Source: Ahrensia kielensis DSM 5890
GTDB taxonomy: Bacteria > Pseudomonadota > Alphaproteobacteria > Rhizobiales > Rhizobiaceae
Reading direction: 5' to 3'
Length of the DNA: 64,000 nt
Assembly: GCF_000374465.1 (NCBI RefSeq)
Contig: NZ_KB894528.1
Coordinates: forward strand, 547,127 to 611,126
Part shown: positions 36,448 through 46,090 of the stretch, in pieces
Numbering within the stretch: the stretch's first letter is position 1
Layout: the number at the start of each line of letters is the position of its first letter
Notes under the pieces: model-generated
Told to the model about the DNA's origin: nothing
What the model saw: the letters and a program-made list of their open reading frames with translations, nothing else
The model's database searches: none
Program-made: the position numbers and the translations under genes

Positions 36448-37353
36448 ATGACAGGTCGCGATACAAAAATCAGCGACCTGAATGGCGATGCGAACGCTGG
36501 CGGCCGCATTGCGATCATCGCAGGCGGCGGCAAAGTGCCAGTCCAGATCGCACACTATTTGCGCAAAAATCAGCAAGAACCCTTTATAATTATGCTGGCA
36601 GGCGAAGCTGATCCAGCGCTTTATGCTTTCGAACATGAAGAGATAAGTGTTGCAGCCATTGGCAAGCTGGTTTGCGTGCTGAAAGAGCAACAAATCAAGC
36701 GTGTTGTTATAATTGGCAGTGTTCGCAGACGGCCGAAAATAACAGATTTGCGCCCTGATTTAAGCACGCTGAAATTTCTTGGTCGATTCGTTTCGGGTCT
36801 CGTGAGCGGTGACAATGAACTGCTTTCTAAAATCGTGGAAACAATCGAAGAAATAGGTGTCAAAGTTGTTGGCGCGCATGATGTGATGCCGCAGCTATTG
36901 GCGCCTATGGGCAAAATTGCAGGCTCTATGCCTACGGCTTCTCAACGAGGATCGATAGCAAGGGGCATTGAAGCCGCCTTAGCGCTTGGCGTGATTGATG
37001 CAGGACAATGCTGCGTTGTTATTGGCCGCAATATCATTGCGCTGGAAGGCGTTGAAGGCACCGATGCGATGCTGCAACGTGTTGCAGATCAAAAACAACA
37101 TGGCCGCCTTACAAATACGCGCGGCGGCGTTCTGGTCAAAATGTGCAAACCGCAACAAGACAAACGCGTTGATTTGCCAACCATTGGCCAGTCCACCATT
37201 GAAAATGCAGCGCTGGCCATGCTCGACGGCATTGCAGTTCATGGCGATAATGCAATGATTGTTGACGTTGAAGATGTCATCAAACAGGCTGATGCCGCTG
37301 ACATGTTTATAATAGGCATTGATGGTACTTATGGGAGCAGTCAAAATGACTGA
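36448..37353 (+). CDS. lpxI: UDP-2,3-diacylglucosamine pyrophosphatase LpxI (DUF1009)
   Basis: 301 residues. The N-terminal part GRIAIIAGGGKVPVQIAHYL and RVVIIGSVRRRPKITDL, then the C-terminal GIEAALALGVIDAGQCCVVIGRNIIALEGVEGTDAML-like region mark LpxI, the alphaproteobacterial enzyme used instead of LpxH to make lipid X. An unusually polar start (TGRDTKISDLNGDANAGG) precedes the fold. The lpxB start lies inside its end (8-bp overlap). Confidence 0.95.
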   Translation: MTGRDTKISDLNGDANAGGRIAIIAGGGKVPVQIAHYLRKNQQEPFIIMLAGEADPALYAFEHEEISVAAIGKLVCVLKEQQIKRVVIIGSVRRRPKITDLRPDLSTLKFLGRFVSGLVSGDNELLSKIVETIEEIGVKVVGAHDVMPQLLAPMGKIAGSMPTASQRGSIARGIEAALALGVIDAGQCCVVIGRNIIALEGVEGTDAMLQRVADQKQHGRLTNTRGGVLVKMCKPQQDKRVDLPTIGQSTIENAALAMLDGIAVHGDNAMIVDVEDVIKQADAADMFIIGIDGTYGSSQND

Positions 37354-38518
37354 TGGCCAACCCTATAAAATTGGAATTGTTGCCGGTGAAGAATCGGGAC
37401 AACTCTTGGCCAGTGAACTCATCGACGCGCTCAACGAGATTGTTGACCAGCCCGTAAAATTGATCGGTGTCGGCGGCGAAAGGCTGGAAAGCTTGGGGCT
37501 AAAGTCTATCTTCGACCCTGCTGAAATCGCTATTACGGGCGTTTCTGCTGTCATCAAAACACTGCCGAAGCTGATTGCACGCATTAAACAAACAGCAGAT
37601 GCAATCATCAAAGAAAAGCCAGATTGCCTTTTACTGATTGATAGTCCTGACTTTTCGTTGCGCGTGGCAAAAAAAGTCAAAACCGCGCTGCCGGACTTGC
37701 CCATAGTTAAATATGTGGCCCCCACCGTTTGGGCTTGGCGGCCTGAGCGTGCGGCAAAAATGGCATCCTATATCAATGAAATTCTGGCAATTTTACCTTT
37801 TGAGCCAGAAGTTATGCAAAAGCTTGGTGGCCCAAAAACCCATTATGTGGGCCATCGCCTTATATCGGATTCTGCACTGAAAAATGTGTGGGACCACAAT
37901 TACAATAAGGTAATGCCTGAAAGCGATACGATAAACCTATTGGTGTTGCCCGGATCGCGCAGCGGCGAAATCAATGCGCTGATGGACGAGTTTGGTAAAA
38001 CGGTGCATTTGCTACATGAGCGCGGTAACAAGCTCAATATATGTCTGCCAACCTTACCACGGCTAGAAACGCGTATACGTCAATATACGGCAAGCTGGCC
38101 CGTATCGCCCGTCATTACGACCGACCGTGAGAGCCAGATTGATGCCTATAAGCGCTCAGATGTGGCGCTAGCAGCTTCTGGCACTGTGACGTTGGAACTG
38201 GCTTTAGCAGGCATACCCGCAATCAGCTGTTACCGTGTTGATCCTATCATGAAGCTTGCCAAATCATTGATCACAACATGGTCGGCAGCATTGCCCAATA
38301 TCATTGTTGATAGGCCGATTATCAAAGAGTTTTATGAAGAGTTCGTTCGTGCCGGCGTGTTGGCACGGTCGATAGAAGAACTGGTGAACCCAAAACTTTT
38401 CGCGCGGCAATATGTGCTGGAAGGCTACAGCGAAGTGCGCGAGAAAATGGCCATCGAAAAAGGTGCCAGCCAACATTCAGCTGAAATCATCGCCAAACTG
38501 CTCAGTCAAAAGAACTAA
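37346..38518 (+). CDS. lpxB: Lipid-A-disaccharide synthase
   Basis: 390 residues (GT19). Marks are KIGIVAGEESGQLLASELI (the usual GExSGD is GEESGQ here), ITGVSAVIKTLPKL, LLIDSPDFSLRVAKK, YVAPTVWAWRPERA and the C-terminal sugar-nucleotide site GTVTLELALAGIPAISCYRV. It joins UDP-diacylglucosamine and lipid X. ATG 37346 follows GGGAG by about eight bases; frames further upstream overlap lpxI more. Ends the lpx operon at a strong terminator. Confidence 0.96.
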   Translation: MTDGQPYKIGIVAGEESGQLLASELIDALNEIVDQPVKLIGVGGERLESLGLKSIFDPAEIAITGVSAVIKTLPKLIARIKQTADAIIKEKPDCLLLIDSPDFSLRVAKKVKTALPDLPIVKYVAPTVWAWRPERAAKMASYINEILAILPFEPEVMQKLGGPKTHYVGHRLISDSALKNVWDHNYNKVMPESDTINLLVLPGSRSGEINALMDEFGKTVHLLHERGNKLNICLPTLPRLETRIRQYTASWPVSPVITTDRESQIDAYKRSDVALAASGTVTLELALAGIPAISCYRVDPIMKLAKSLITTWSAALPNIIVDRPIIKEFYEEFVRAGVLARSIEELVNPKLFARQYVLEGYSEVREKMAIEKGASQHSAEIIAKLLSQKN

Positions 38519-38545
38519 AAAAGCCCGGTCTAAGCCGGGCTTTTT
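38518..38545. terminator. Bidirectional terminator between lpxB and gltA
   Basis: AAAAAGCCCGG (38518-38528) and CCGGGCTTTTT (38535-38545) pair perfectly over a six-base loop. A/T tracts on both sides let it serve the lpx operon and the convergent gltA. Confidence 0.9.
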
Positions 38546-38563
38546 AATGTTTATAAAGAACGC

Positions 38564-39853
38564 TTAGCGCTCTTCGACAGGTTTATAATCGCGGTGCGCT
38601 GAACCTGTATAAAGCTGGCGTGGGCGACCAATACGCTGACCTGGATCTTCGATCATCTCTTTCCACTGAGCAATCCAACCAACTGTACGTGCCAGTGCAA
38701 ACAGCACTGTGAACATTGTTGTTGGGAAGCCGAGCGCTTTGAGCGTAATGCCTGAATAGAAGTCAATGTTTGGATAAAGCTTCTTCTCAATGAAGTATGG
38801 GTCCGTCAGCGCGATTCTTTCAAGTTCCATCGCAACGTCAAGCAGTGGATCATCCTTAATGCCAAGTTCTGTAAGAACTTCATGACACGTTTTCTGCATG
38901 ATTTTAGCGCGTGGATCGTAGTTTTTATAAACGCGGTGTCCAAAGCCCATTAGGCGGAATGGGTCGTTCTTATCTTTCGCACGGGCGATAAATTCAGGAA
39001 TACGATCAACATGACCAATCTCCGCCAACATATTAAGCGCAGCTTCGTTCGCGCCGCCATGAGCAGGGCCCCAAAGACATGCAATGCCAGCAGCAATACA
39101 TGCAAAAGGATTAGCGCCTGAAGAACCAGCAAGACGCACAGTTGATGTTGACGCGTTTTGTTCATGGTCAGCGTGAAGGATAAAGATTTTATCCATTGCT
39201 TTGGCAAGAACAGGATTTCCTTTGTACTCTTCACATGGAACAGCAAAGCACATGCGCAGGAAGTTTGCAGAATAATCCAGATCGTTCTGTGGGTATATGA
39301 AAGGCTGTCCCACATGATATTTGAAGGCCATAGCTGCGATTGTTGGCATTTTGGCGATCAACCGCAATGATGCGACCATACGCTGGTGTTCATCAGCAAT
39401 GTCTGTTGAGTCGTGGTAAAACGCAGAAAGGGCGCCAACGACACCGCACATGATTGCCATTGGGTGCGCATCACGGCGGAAACCAGTGAAGAAACGCTGC
39501 ATCTGCTCATGCACCATTGTGTGGTGCGTTACGCGGTAGTCAAAGTCTTTCTTCTGCGCTTTTGTTGGCAACTCGCCATAAAGAAGAAGGTAGCAAACTT
39601 CTAAGAAGTCGCCTTGTTCTGCCAATTGATCGATCGGGTAACCGCGGTGCAGCAAAACACCTTCATCACCATCGATATAGGTAATTTGCGATTCACATGA
39701 AGCGGTGGATGTAAAGCCAGGGTCCAGCGTAAACATACCTGTTTGGGCGTATAGCTTGCCAATATCGATTACGTCAGGACCAATAGTCCCGCTTTTAACT
39801 TCGTATTCGTAATCCTTAGAATTGACATTCAGCTTTGACTTATTGTCAGCCAT
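38564..39853 (-). CDS. gltA: Citrate synthase (type II)
   Basis: 429 residues, hexameric NADH-sensitive type by length. Catalytic His265 (GPAHGGANE), His306 (GFGHRVYK) and Asp364 (NIDFYSG) match E. coli His264, His305 and Asp362. It condenses oxaloacetate and acetyl-CoA at the entry of the TCA cycle. ATG 39853 is chosen because GAGGAG is ten bases upstream; ATG 39862 would be too near it. Single gene between the terminator and gltX. Confidence 0.98.
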   Translation of the reverse strand: MADNKSKLNVNSKDYEYEVKSGTIGPDVIDIGKLYAQTGMFTLDPGFTSTASCESQITYIDGDEGVLLHRGYPIDQLAEQGDFLEVCYLLLYGELPTKAQKKDFDYRVTHHTMVHEQMQRFFTGFRRDAHPMAIMCGVVGALSAFYHDSTDIADEHQRMVASLRLIAKMPTIAAMAFKYHVGQPFIYPQNDLDYSANFLRMCFAVPCEEYKGNPVLAKAMDKIFILHADHEQNASTSTVRLAGSSGANPFACIAAGIACLWGPAHGGANEAALNMLAEIGHVDRIPEFIARAKDKNDPFRLMGFGHRVYKNYDPRAKIMQKTCHEVLTELGIKDDPLLDVAMELERIALTDPYFIEKKLYPNIDFYSGITLKALGFPTTMFTVLFALARTVGWIAQWKEMIEDPGQRIGRPRQLYTGSAHRDYKPVEER

Positions 39854-39949
39854 CGTATTCATACTCCTCGTCATGATGGACATTCGTTGGTTCATGCAAT
39901 GCACGAACCCGAAGATCCGTTGTCCTGTGCACACTTGCTAGAACATTTC

Positions 39950-39971
39950 GGGCAAGCTGCCAAGCTAGCCC
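39950..39971 (-). other. Inverted repeat between gltX and gltA
   Basis: GGGCAAGCT and AGCTAGCCC around GCCA, one mismatch in nine. It lies 40 bp after the gltX stop; without a T run it is a poor terminator but may protect the 3' end or act as a binding site upstream of gltA. Confidence 0.35.
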
Positions 39972-40010
39972 AAAGGGTTATTTGGTGCGATGCAATAAAG
40001 TTCATATATC

Positions 40011-41435
40011 TTAGTTGGAGGCTTGATCTGAAATACGCGCTAACGCTTCCTGTTTGCCCAAAACGAACAAAACATCAAACACACCCGGCGATGTTGCACG
40101 GCCCGTTAAAGCGGCGCGAATTGGCTGCGCAACCTTGCCAAGTTTAAGTTCTTTGCTATCTGCAAAAGCACGCACAGCTTCATCTAAAGCTTCAACAGTC
40201 CAGTCATCTACTGCGCTTAAAGCTGTATGCGCATCAACCAATAAAGCACGCGCATCGCCATCAAGTATGGAGCCTGCTTTGTCATCAAAATTTAGCGGCC
40301 TTGAGGCGTGAATATAATACGTACTTTCAATGAGTTGCAACAAAGTCTTTGCGCGATTTTTTAAGCCTGGCATTGCCGCAACAAGGCGCTCTTTGTTTTG
40401 TCCAAATAGGCTTTTTGAAAGATCTTCACCGCCTTCAAGATAAGGCAAAAGTTGCTCAATTGAATCAACGAGAAATATATCATTGGCTTCGCGAATATAA
40501 TGACCATTAAGAGCTTCAAGCTTTTGAATATCAAAGCGTGCAGCGCCCTTGTTAATGTCGCTCACTTGGAACCATGAGATCATGTCCTCGGTAGACATAA
40601 TTTCATCATCGCCATGGCTCCAACCCAAACGCGCAAGATAATTACGCAAAGCTTCTGGCAAGAAGCCCATTGCGCGATAGGCTTCCGCGCCAAGAGCGCC
40701 GTGGCGTTTGGATAATTTTGCACCATCAGGACCGTGAATAAGCGGGATATGAGCCATTTTTGGGATCGGCCATCCAAGCGCATCATAGATAATTTGCTGA
40801 CGTGCGGCATTGGTCAAATGGTCATCACCGCGAATAATATCGGTAACGCCCATATCATGATCATCAACCACAACAGCGAGCATATAAGTAGGTGTGCCGT
40901 CTGAGCGCAGGATTACCAGATCATCAAGGTCAGCATTGGGAAAACGCACATCGCCCTGAACAGCATCTGCAACAAGCGTTTCACCTGTTTGCGGCGCTTT
41001 GATACGAATGGAAGGTTTAACGCCTTCGGGTGCTTCGCTCGGATCACGATCACGCCAACGACCATCATAGCGCGGCGGCTTTTTCGCTGCGCGCTGCTCT
41101 TCGCGCATTTGGGTCAATTCTTCAGGCGTTGCATAGCAATAATAGGCTTTACCATCGGCAACCAATTGCTCTGCAATCTCGCGGTGGCGTTCAGCGCGGT
41201 CAAATTGAGAAATTACATCGCCGTCCCAATCAAGGCCCAACCAGGTCAAACCATCTTTAATAGCTTCAACAGCTTCATCCGTAGAGCGTGCGCGGTCCGT
41301 ATCCTCAATACGCAGCAGCATTTTGCCGCCAGTATGTTTTGCATAAAGCCAGTTAAAAAGCGCTGTCCGCGCCCCGCCAATGTGCAGAAAACCAGTTGGC
41401 GAAGGGGCAAAGCGGGTCACAACACCTGCTGTCAT
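40011..41435 (-). CDS. gltX: Glutamyl-tRNA synthetase
   Basis: 474 residues of class I. Signature [15 protein letters not shown] (HIGH motif at 18-21) and KLSKRHG (240-246), with [13 protein letters not shown] (201-213) before. ATG 41435 is supported by GGAGA six bases upstream; the frame extends to 41513 without similarity. Alphaproteobacteria often have two GltX paralogues, one charging tRNA-Gln as well for amidation; which one this is cannot be decided here. Confidence 0.96.
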   Translation of the reverse strand: MTAGVVTRFAPSPTGFLHIGGARTALFNWLYAKHTGGKMLLRIEDTDRARSTDEAVEAIKDGLTWLGLDWDGDVISQFDRAERHREIAEQLVADGKAYYCYATPEELTQMREEQRAAKKPPRYDGRWRDRDPSEAPEGVKPSIRIKAPQTGETLVADAVQGDVRFPNADLDDLVILRSDGTPTYMLAVVVDDHDMGVTDIIRGDDHLTNAARQQIIYDALGWPIPKMAHIPLIHGPDGAKLSKRHGALGAEAYRAMGFLPEALRNYLARLGWSHGDDEIMSTEDMISWFQVSDINKGAARFDIQKLEALNGHYIREANDIFLVDSIEQLLPYLEGGEDLSKSLFGQNKERLVAAMPGLKNRAKTLLQLIESTYYIHASRPLNFDDKAGSILDGDARALLVDAHTALSAVDDWTVEALDEAVRAFADSKELKLGKVAQPIRAALTGRATSPGVFDVLFVLGKQEALARISDQASN

Positions 41436-41616
41436 AGAACGTCTCCAAATTTGGGTGAGCGCAGCATATGCGCTTTGATGTGTGTGATGTAGCACAGCCG
41501 CCTTGTCGTGCAAGCGTGGGCGACAATATCTGGATAAATTTGCGTTTTAACCTAAACTGACGTTAGGTTACGGCCCGCGGCTGTAATTTGGGGTGGCCGG
41601 TGCAGGATGACGCGCC

Positions 41617-44001
41617 ATGCGTGGGGATTTAAAACAAGAAAAATCGCTCGAGCCAGATGAACGCTGGTTGTTAAAGCTTGATGATTTCAATCATTTAGAC
41701 ATTCCTCCATATTCCGACATTAGGACGCTTGAAGACAATGTTGTTGTAGCGAAAACGCCAAGTGCGAAAAAGCTTCAAAAGCAGAATATACAATATGGCG
41801 CTCTATCGCTTAGCCAAAGGTTGCATGAATGGCTTGATGCGCAGCTTCAGATAGAAATCGGGCAGGGCACAGCATTTCTATTCATTCCCGTCGCTATGAT
41901 TATTGGCGTGACAATCTATATGGCGCTTCCTGTTGAGCCTGCCATTCACAACATACCCGCAGCGCTATTTGTTTTTGCCGCTTTGCGAATTGTACTGCGC
42001 CATGCGCCAATTTTAATGCGTTTTGCAATGAATGCCGCGCTTATCATTTTATGCGCAATGGGTTTGATGCAGTTACGAACGCATGTGCTGGCAACGCCTA
42101 TGCTGGGTTCAGAAGTTTCAACGCGTATTACAGGTCAAATCAGAGCAATTGAAAACCGGCCCAACGGATCGGTGCGTTACACAATTGATTTGACCAAAAC
42201 AGAGCGGCCAAAGCTGCGCTACGCACCAGAGCGTATACGTCTAACGGCAAGGAAACCGCTCCAAAAAGCGCAAATTGGAGAAGGAATTCATGGATATGCG
42301 CGCCTGCGCCCGCCATCCGGTGCCGTCAGGCCACTGGGCTATGATTTTGCGTACTACAATTATTTTAGCGGTATTGGCGCAAATGGTTTCTTCTTAGGGC
42401 AGCCCAAAACCAACGATCAAGGCGCACAATATACCAAAAACACCCCCATATTGTTGGTTGAACGTGCGCGTTACTGGTTGGCGAACAGAATAAGGGGTGA
42501 CAATAAAAGTGCGGTGAGTGCTGTATCTGCTGCGCTTATCACAGGCGATAAAGCTGCAATTCCAGAAGAGACGAATGAAGTGCTGCGCATATCAGGCTTG
42601 GCGCACATTCTTTCCATCTCTGGGCTGCATATGGCTTTGGTTGCCGGCACCGTGATGTTTGCTCTGCGCGCGGCATTCGCATTTTCTCCCAATTGGTCAG
42701 CAAACCGGCCAACCAAAAAATACGCAGCAATTGCCGGATTTAGCGCAATTATTATCTATCTGTTTTTAGCGGGGGCAAGCGTCGCCACGCAGCGATCTTT
42801 TATCATGCTGGCTGTGATGTTGGGCGCACTATTGTCTGACAGGTCGGCCCTCACAATGCGCAATCTGGCAATTGCAGCAATCATTGTGATTCTTATCGCG
42901 CCGGAAGCTGTGCTGGGGCCAAGCTTTCAGATGTCATTTGCAGCAACACTGGCTTTGATAGGCGTTTATGCTTGGTGGACAAGCCACCGAGCAGGCAGGG
43001 AATTTGTTGAGAGCCAAAGCGTGGCCGTAAACATAACGCGCACATCAGCAGGCTTTTTAACGGGATTATCTGTGACATCTATGGTTGCGGGCACTGCGAC
43101 GGGAATATTCGCAGCATATCATTTTCAGCGTATTGCCATGCTTGGATTGCTGGGAAACCTATTGGCCATGCCGATTGTGTCTTTAATCACAATGCCACTT
43201 GCCATAATTGCGACACTACTCATTCCATTTGGGCTGGATGGCTATGTTTACAAAGCGATGAACTGGTCTGTAAAAATTGTCATCGAAATCGCCCAAATAG
43301 TATCCGACATCACGCCGGATGGTTCTACTGGCGCATTGTCGCCAGCAGCGCTTATTTGGTTGAGTGCAACAATTCTAATGATCTGTTTGTTGCGTTCGCA
43401 GCTTCGATATTTGGGGCTATTGTGCCTGATACCGGCCTATATCGCGCAATCAACGCTTGAAATGCCGCAGCTGATTATTTCTGAGGACGCAAAACAAGTT
43501 GCAATCATTGATGCAGAAGAAAGAGCGTTAAAAGTAAACCGTAAACGACCCAGCGCATTTATTATAGAACAATGGCAAGCCGCCTATAACGCAAAAACAA
43601 TAAAACTGCCGGATAAAGGCGAAGGCAGTTTTATCTGCCAAAGCAAACAACGATGCGATTATGAAGGGCAGGTCAATGGCCACGGCTACACTGTAACCTA
43701 TCTCACTGAGGCACCCGATGAAGCGCAATGGACATCGGTCTGCAAGCAAGAGGGCATAATTATTGCCGCATTCGCACCCTTTACAGCGACATGTGAAAAC
43801 CAGCAGAATATCATCATCACAGCGCAGCAATTAGCACTCAACGGCAGTGCGGAGATATATATCCGTAAAGCCAGTCAAACGGATGAAAAGAAGCTGCAAT
43901 ATCAAACAATCTTTGCACAAGGAGATGCGGCACGCCCTTGGCAGGCACACCGCAAATATTCGCGTTCGGCCCGAAATCTCGGGCCTTATCAACGCGAATG
44001 A
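41617..44001 (+). CDS. ComEC/Rec2-like membrane protein without metallo-beta-lactamase motif
   Basis: 794 residues. After a ~80-residue polar N-terminus come two membrane segments, a DUF4131 domain (about 150-270), and the Competence domain with LRISGLAHILSISGLHMALVAG (about 325-346) and up to ten membrane segments to about 620. The remaining ~170 residues end in a soluble domain (DAEERALKVNRKRPSAFIIEQW, FICQSKQRCDYEG) that lacks the HxHxDH metallo-beta-lactamase motif of B. subtilis ComEC. The family moves single-stranded DNA across the inner membrane; whether this form does is unproven. Convergent with lexA, adjacent ends. Confidence 0.88.
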   Translation: MRGDLKQEKSLEPDERWLLKLDDFNHLDIPPYSDIRTLEDNVVVAKTPSAKKLQKQNIQYGALSLSQRLHEWLDAQLQIEIGQGTAFLFIPVAMIIGVTIYMALPVEPAIHNIPAALFVFAALRIVLRHAPILMRFAMNAALIILCAMGLMQLRTHVLATPMLGSEVSTRITGQIRAIENRPNGSVRYTIDLTKTERPKLRYAPERIRLTARKPLQKAQIGEGIHGYARLRPPSGAVRPLGYDFAYYNYFSGIGANGFFLGQPKTNDQGAQYTKNTPILLVERARYWLANRIRGDNKSAVSAVSAALITGDKAAIPEETNEVLRISGLAHILSISGLHMALVAGTVMFALRAAFAFSPNWSANRPTKKYAAIAGFSAIIIYLFLAGASVATQRSFIMLAVMLGALLSDRSALTMRNLAIAAIIVILIAPEAVLGPSFQMSFAATLALIGVYAWWTSHRAGREFVESQSVAVNITRTSAGFLTGLSVTSMVAGTATGIFAAYHFQRIAMLGLLGNLLAMPIVSLITMPLAIIATLLIPFGLDGYVYKAMNWSVKIVIEIAQIVSDITPDGSTGALSPAALIWLSATILMICLLRSQLRYLGLLCLIPAYIAQSTLEMPQLIISEDAKQVAIIDAEERALKVNRKRPSAFIIEQWQAAYNAKTIKLPDKGEGSFICQSKQRCDYEGQVNGHGYTVTYLTEAPDEAQWTSVCKQEGIIIAAFAPFTATCENQQNIIITAQQLALNGSAEIYIRKASQTDEKKLQYQTIFAQGDAARPWQAHRKYSRSARNLGPYQRE

Positions 44002-44721
44002 TCAGTAATTACGCACCAAACCAACCAGACGGCCTTGAACTTGAACACGGTCCGGTCCGAAAATACGGGTTTCATAGGCAGGGTTAGCAGCTTCCAAGGC
44101 AATGGATGCACCTTTGCGGCGGAAGCGCTTCAACGTTGCTTCTTCATCATCAACCAGAGCCACAACAATATCGCCCATATTGGCAACATCTGTGCGGCGG
44201 ATAATAACCGTATCGCCATCCAGAATACCGGCATTGATCATGGAATCGCCTTCCACCTCAAGCGCGTAATGTTCACCCTTGCCAATCATATCCGGCGGCA
44301 TTTGAATGGAACGTGTTTGGTGCTGAATAGCAGAAATCGGAACACCAGCAGCAATTTTACCCATCATAGGGATGCCGACACTATCATCATTGCTGGCACC
44401 ATTAAAATGTGCTGGCGATGTCTTGATTGGGGCTGGGGCCTTGCCTTTACTGCCCTCAATAACGCTGGGTGAAAATGCTTGCCGTGCGCCATTACCGGGC
44501 ATCATAGCATCTGGCAGTTTTATAACTTCTAATGCACGGGCACGGTTGGGCAGGCGCCGAATAAAACCACGCTCCTCAAGTGCCGTGATCAAGCGGTGAA
44601 TGCCTGATTTTGATGCCAGATCCAACGCCTCCTTCATTTCGTCAAAGGAAGGCGGAACACCGGTCTCCTTCAGTCGTTCATTAATGAAGACGAGAAGATC
44701 AAGTTGCTTACGTGTCAGCAT
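44002..44721 (-). CDS. lexA: LexA repressor
   Basis: 239 residues. N-terminal winged helix ([32 protein letters not shown]) binds SOS boxes; the cleavage site Ala125-Gly126 (KIAAGVP), Ser160 ([10 protein letters not shown]) and Lys198 (EATLKRF) make the self-cutting dyad triggered by RecA filaments. The ~60-residue linker between domains is longer than in E. coli, usual for alphaproteobacteria. ATG 44721 (MLTRKQ) matches the family start. Its promoter carries an SOS box. Confidence 0.97.
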   Translation of the reverse strand: MLTRKQLDLLVFINERLKETGVPPSFDEMKEALDLASKSGIHRLITALEERGFIRRLPNRARALEVIKLPDAMMPGNGARQAFSPSVIEGSKGKAPAPIKTSPAHFNGASNDDSVGIPMMGKIAAGVPISAIQHQTRSIQMPPDMIGKGEHYALEVEGDSMINAGILDGDTVIIRRTDVANMGDIVVALVDDEEATLKRFRRKGASIALEAANPAYETRIFGPDRVQVQGRLVGLVRNY

Positions 44722-44757
44722 GGCGGTTTCCAGAATCAATAAAACAAATCAAGAACA

Positions 44758-44786
44758 TCTATACGTGTTCTATTTGTGTTCTGCAA
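44758..44786 (-). promoter_or_regulatory. lexA promoter with embedded SOS box
   Basis: On the minus strand: TTGCAG (44786-44781), a 17-bp spacer, TATAGA (44763-44758). The spacer holds GAACACAAATAGAAC (44781-44767), a perfect alphaproteobacterial SOS box GAAC-N7-GAAC. Start of RNA would be about 30 bases before the lexA ATG. Bound LexA would block polymerase and repress its own gene. Confidence 0.85.
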
Positions 44787-44877
44787 CCTGTAAGATTTAG
44801 TTGAGGCCCATTTGATGACGGGGCAAGCCCTGCGAGAGGAACAATATCTGTTTTAAATCATATGTTTATGAAGCTAA

Positions 44878-45918
44878 TTACGCACTTTCGCGCACAACCA
44901 AACGCCCTATAAAAGTTTTATCGAGTTGAGAATTTTCGGAACTTTCCAAAACATCAACGAGATAATTTGCCATGTCCATCAAGGGTTGGCGGTATGTTGT
45001 GAGACGGTAATTAGGGCTCTCGCATTGAGGCACATCATCAAAACCAATCACAGCAATATCATCGGGAACCCGAAGTCCTAAGCGGTGCCGAATGGCATCA
45101 ATAACACCAAGGGCAAGCGCATCGTTTTCGCACACAATAATATCAGGCCTTTGATTTTCTGGCTTGTTAGACAATGTTTCAGAGATGATATCAGCGGCAA
45201 GGATAGAGTCATAGGCAGGAACAGCAACACTATCGCAGGTGACGCCAAACTCTTTGGCCCAAAAATCCAAAAAAGTTTCTTTTCGAGATAGGTGTGCAGA
45301 GCTCGTGCGAGGGCCCGCAAGATAGAAGGGTGCCTTATAGCCTCGGTCACGGACATATTCAGCAATTTCTAGCGTGGCAGCGCGGTCATCGACCGATATT
45401 GAGATCGTGTCTTTGTTTTCAGAAGAGCGTGCAAAGATAATCAGCTTTTTGAAATGCTGCGCTTTGTGAGCTGCTTCTAAAACCTCGTCATCAAACTGTA
45501 TACCGATTAGGATTGTTGCATCGACGCGGCGGCGGCGCGCATTCATAAGTGCTGGCTCTGCATCATCTCGGTCCAAGGTGTTAACCAGCATCATGTCCCA
45601 GCCACGGCCGCGCAGCACACGGGTGAGGCGCTCAAGCATGACCAATTTATGTGGGTTTGCAAAATCATCAATTAGGATTGCGACAAGATTGGAATGATCG
45701 GACGCAAGCGATGCAGCCCTCAGGTCTGGAACGTAGCCTAATGTCTCGGCAGCTAAGAGAACCTTCGCTCGTGCTGCCGCTGATATTGAAGCGTCTTTTT
45801 TAAAAGCGCGATTGACGGTCCACCGTGACACACCAGCGGCGGTCGCAACATCATCAGCGGTAACATACCCAGTCGAAGGCGACGATTTCAAACCAATAAC
45901 TCCATTTTCCGATTTCAT
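44878..45918 (-). CDS. LacI-family transcriptional regulator of the inositol cluster
   Basis: 346 residues. Helix-turn-helix and hinge region at about 18-70 (VTADDVATAAGVSRWTVNRAF ... AAETLGYVPDLRA in parts), then a periplasmic-binding-like effector domain (LVAILIDDFANPHKLVMLERL, DDIAVIGFDDVPQCESPNYRLTTYRQP). Divergent from the inositol genes, with two operators between, so it is inferred to repress them and release on an inositol-derived ligand. Known rhizobial inositol clusters usually use the RpiR-type IolR instead. Starts at ATG 45918. Confidence 0.92.
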   Translation of the reverse strand: MKSENGVIGLKSSPSTGYVTADDVATAAGVSRWTVNRAFKKDASISAAARAKVLLAAETLGYVPDLRAASLASDHSNLVAILIDDFANPHKLVMLERLTRVLRGRGWDMMLVNTLDRDDAEPALMNARRRRVDATILIGIQFDDEVLEAAHKAQHFKKLIIFARSSENKDTISISVDDRAATLEIAEYVRDRGYKAPFYLAGPRTSSAHLSRKETFLDFWAKEFGVTCDSVAVPAYDSILAADIISETLSNKPENQRPDIIVCENDALALGVIDAIRHRLGLRVPDDIAVIGFDDVPQCESPNYRLTTYRQPLMDMANYLVDVLESSENSQLDKTFIGRLVVRESA

Positions 45919-45997
45919 GTGTCTACGTCGAAATGACCATTTTTCATAGTGTTTTCATAATTATAGCAACGCTACCAATTCAAGCTATCACAATAAT

Positions 45998-46013
45998 TTG
46001 CACGCGTGTGCAA
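45998..46013. promoter_or_regulatory. Operator 1 (LacI-type)
   Basis: TTGCACGCGTGTGCAA, a 16-bp near-palindrome (one asymmetric pair) with the central CG of LacI-family sites. It is the exact reverse complement of operator 2, 23 bp away centre to centre. Confidence 0.88.
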
Positions 46014-46020
46014 AAATATC

Positions 46021-46036
46021 TTGCACACGCGTGCAA
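46021..46036. promoter_or_regulatory. Operator 2 (LacI-type), over the iolG -35
   Basis: TTGCACACGCGTGCAA. Its first six bases are the -35 of the iolG promoter, so bound repressor must exclude polymerase. About two helical turns from operator 1, same DNA face, fitting two cooperating dimers. Confidence 0.88.
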
Positions 46037-46048
46037 AATGCTTATAGA
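46021..46048 (+). promoter_or_regulatory. Promoter of the inositol operon
   Basis: TTGCAC (46021-46026), 16-bp spacer, TATAGA (46043-46048); same hexamer style as the lexA promoter in this window. Leader of about 35 nt with GGGAGG (46080-46085) before the iolG ATG at 46091. Confidence 0.7.
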
Positions 46049-46090
46049 TTTACCTAAGACGGCATAACAGCTGCAAAATGGGAGGTTTGA

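Noticed and set aside
33979-38545. Similar GC-rich palindromes after bamA and lpxB as a repeat family
   Set aside because: Each is a normal terminator with different stem sequence; the resemblance is limited to the A-GCC-GGC-T shape.
41030-41492. Open frames opposite gltX
   Set aside because: Mirror readings of a conserved synthetase; no ribosome site, no family.
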